Positions 63,383 through 64,000 of a stretch of DNA of 64,000 nt are shown one piece after another; position 1 is the stretch's first letter, and each line of letters begins with the position of its first letter. The notes under the pieces were generated by a model that saw only the letters and a program-made list of their open reading frames with translations, was not told the origin of the DNA and did no database searches. The DNA lies in assembly GCF_030994125.1 (NCBI RefSeq), contig NZ_CP099917.1, positions 3,084,001-3,148,000 of the forward strand, read 5' to 3'. This DNA comes from Pseudoalteromonas xiamenensis. Its GTDB lineage: Bacteria > Pseudomonadota > Gammaproteobacteria > Enterobacterales > Alteromonadaceae. A program made the translations under genes and the position numbers.

Positions 63383-63407
63383 GATCTGAATTTGAGACGA
63401 GTAGCCA

Positions 63408-64000
63408 ATGGCAGTCAAAGTATTAGTTGTAGATGATTCGAGCTTCTTTCGCCGCAGAGTTACAGAAATATTAGAGCAAGACCCTGAAATCAAGGTAATT
63501 GATTTTGCAGTAAATGGTCAAGAAGCGGTTGAAAAAGCAGCGAAATTGCGACCCGATGTGATCACAATGGATGTCGAGATGCCTGTGTTGGATGGCATAA
63601 GTGCAGTAAAACAAATTATGCAATCGAATCCGACACCCATCCTTATGTTTTCATCGTTGACGCGAGAAGGTGCAAGTGCCACGTTGGACGCGCTCGATGC
63701 GGGGGCATTAGATTTCCTTCCGAAGAAATTTGAAGACATTGCGCGAAATAGTGACGATGCGATTAAGTCGCTGCAAAATAAAGTTAAGGAAATTGGACGT
63801 AGGCGTTTACCTCGTTTTGTTCGACCATCCTATACACCTTCAGCTTCAGCGCCAGCGCCAAATACGCCACTTTCAAGTGGGCTGAGTAGACCATCTATTG
63901 CGCAACCAGATAGAACGTTTTCTCGTTCAAGCGCACCTGTAAGCCCTGTGTCGCCTATAACCAGTGCCAGAGCCTCAGGTAAAAAATATCAACTAGTGGC
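63408..64000 (+). CDS. cheB: Chemoreceptor methylesterase CheB (partial, runs off the right edge)
   Basis: CheB removes methyl groups from chemoreceptor glutamates when phosphorylated by CheA. The first 197 codons are visible: a receiver domain (1-120) with [12 protein letters not shown], Asp55 in [19 protein letters not shown] and LPKKF, followed by a Ser/Pro/Ala-rich linker (about 140-190). The catalytic esterase domain lies outside the window. It starts 26 bases after a terminator-like hairpin. Confidence 0.93.
   Translation, partial: MAVKVLVVDDSSFFRRRVTEILEQDPEIKVIDFAVNGQEAVEKAAKLRPDVITMDVEMPVLDGISAVKQIMQSNPTPILMFSSLTREGASATLDALDAGALDFLPKKFEDIARNSDDAIKSLQNKVKEIGRRRLPRFVRPSYTPSASAPAPNTPLSSGLSRPSIAQPDRTFSRSSAPVSPVSPITSARASGKKYQLV

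Noticed and set aside
1..64000. tRNA or rRNA genes, CRISPR arrays, insertion sequences, prophage genes
   Set aside because: None seen; there are no transposase or integrase genes, no regularly spaced repeats, and no terminal inverted repeats around the glycan island.

Overview
The window is one long polar-flagellum and chemotaxis region of a marine gammaproteobacterium, most likely in the order Alteromonadales (Pseudoalteromonas/Shewanella/Idiomarina-like). The basis is the gene order flgA-cheV-cheR-flgBCDEFGHIJKL, tandem flagellins, flaG-fliDS, FlrA/FlrB/FlrC regulators, flhF-fleN-fliA-cheYZAB, the protein sequences as I recognise them, and a moderate GC content. No database search was possible, so the genus is not fixed. 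Both ends are cut: flgN at the left edge and cheB at the right edge.

Layout. 1-1450: flgN (partial), flgM and flgA on the minus strand. 1473-3259: cheV and cheR. 3396-14174: rod, hook and hook-filament junction genes flgB to flgL. 14500-18199: three tandem 337-338 aa flagellins. 18284-20856: flaG, fliD, fliS and a FliT/FlaI-like chaperone. 20893-34053: a more AT-rich glycosylation island holding a Maf flagellin nonulosonate transferase and a pathway that looks like legionaminic acid synthesis (legB, frameshifted; legC; legG; legI; ptmE-like; legF; ptmA-like), plus a divergent DegT-type protein, a FemAB/GNAT-type acyltransferase, a methyltransferase and a Gfo/Idh oxidoreductase. 34173-35931: a short divergent flagellin followed by a sulfotransferase. 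36080-41110: flrA, then tag (DNA repair, minus strand), then flrBC. 41261-54596: fliE to fliR and flhB, with fliO and fliP in one reading frame. 54671-64000: flhA, flhF, fleN, fliA, cheY, cheZ, cheA and the start of cheB.

Regulation can be read from the sequence. Nine sites fit the sigma-54 pattern GG-N10-GC, in front of flgA, flgB, flgF, flgJ, the second flagellin, flrB, fliE, fliK and flhA. Three sites fit the sigma-28 pattern TAAA-N15-GCCGATAA, in front of flgM, flagellin 1 and flagellin 3. This matches a FlrA -> RpoN -> FlrBC -> FliA cascade with FlgM as anti-sigma factor. The promoters also move two start codons (flrB, fliE) downstream of the longest open frames.

Points most worth a second look: the sulfotransferase and truncated flagellin next to the nonulosonate island; two reading-frame anomalies at A7 runs (legB broken, fliO-fliP joined); three repeats in CheA that resemble the CheY-binding peptides of FliM and CheZ; and the long structured leader of the sigma-54-driven flagellin.
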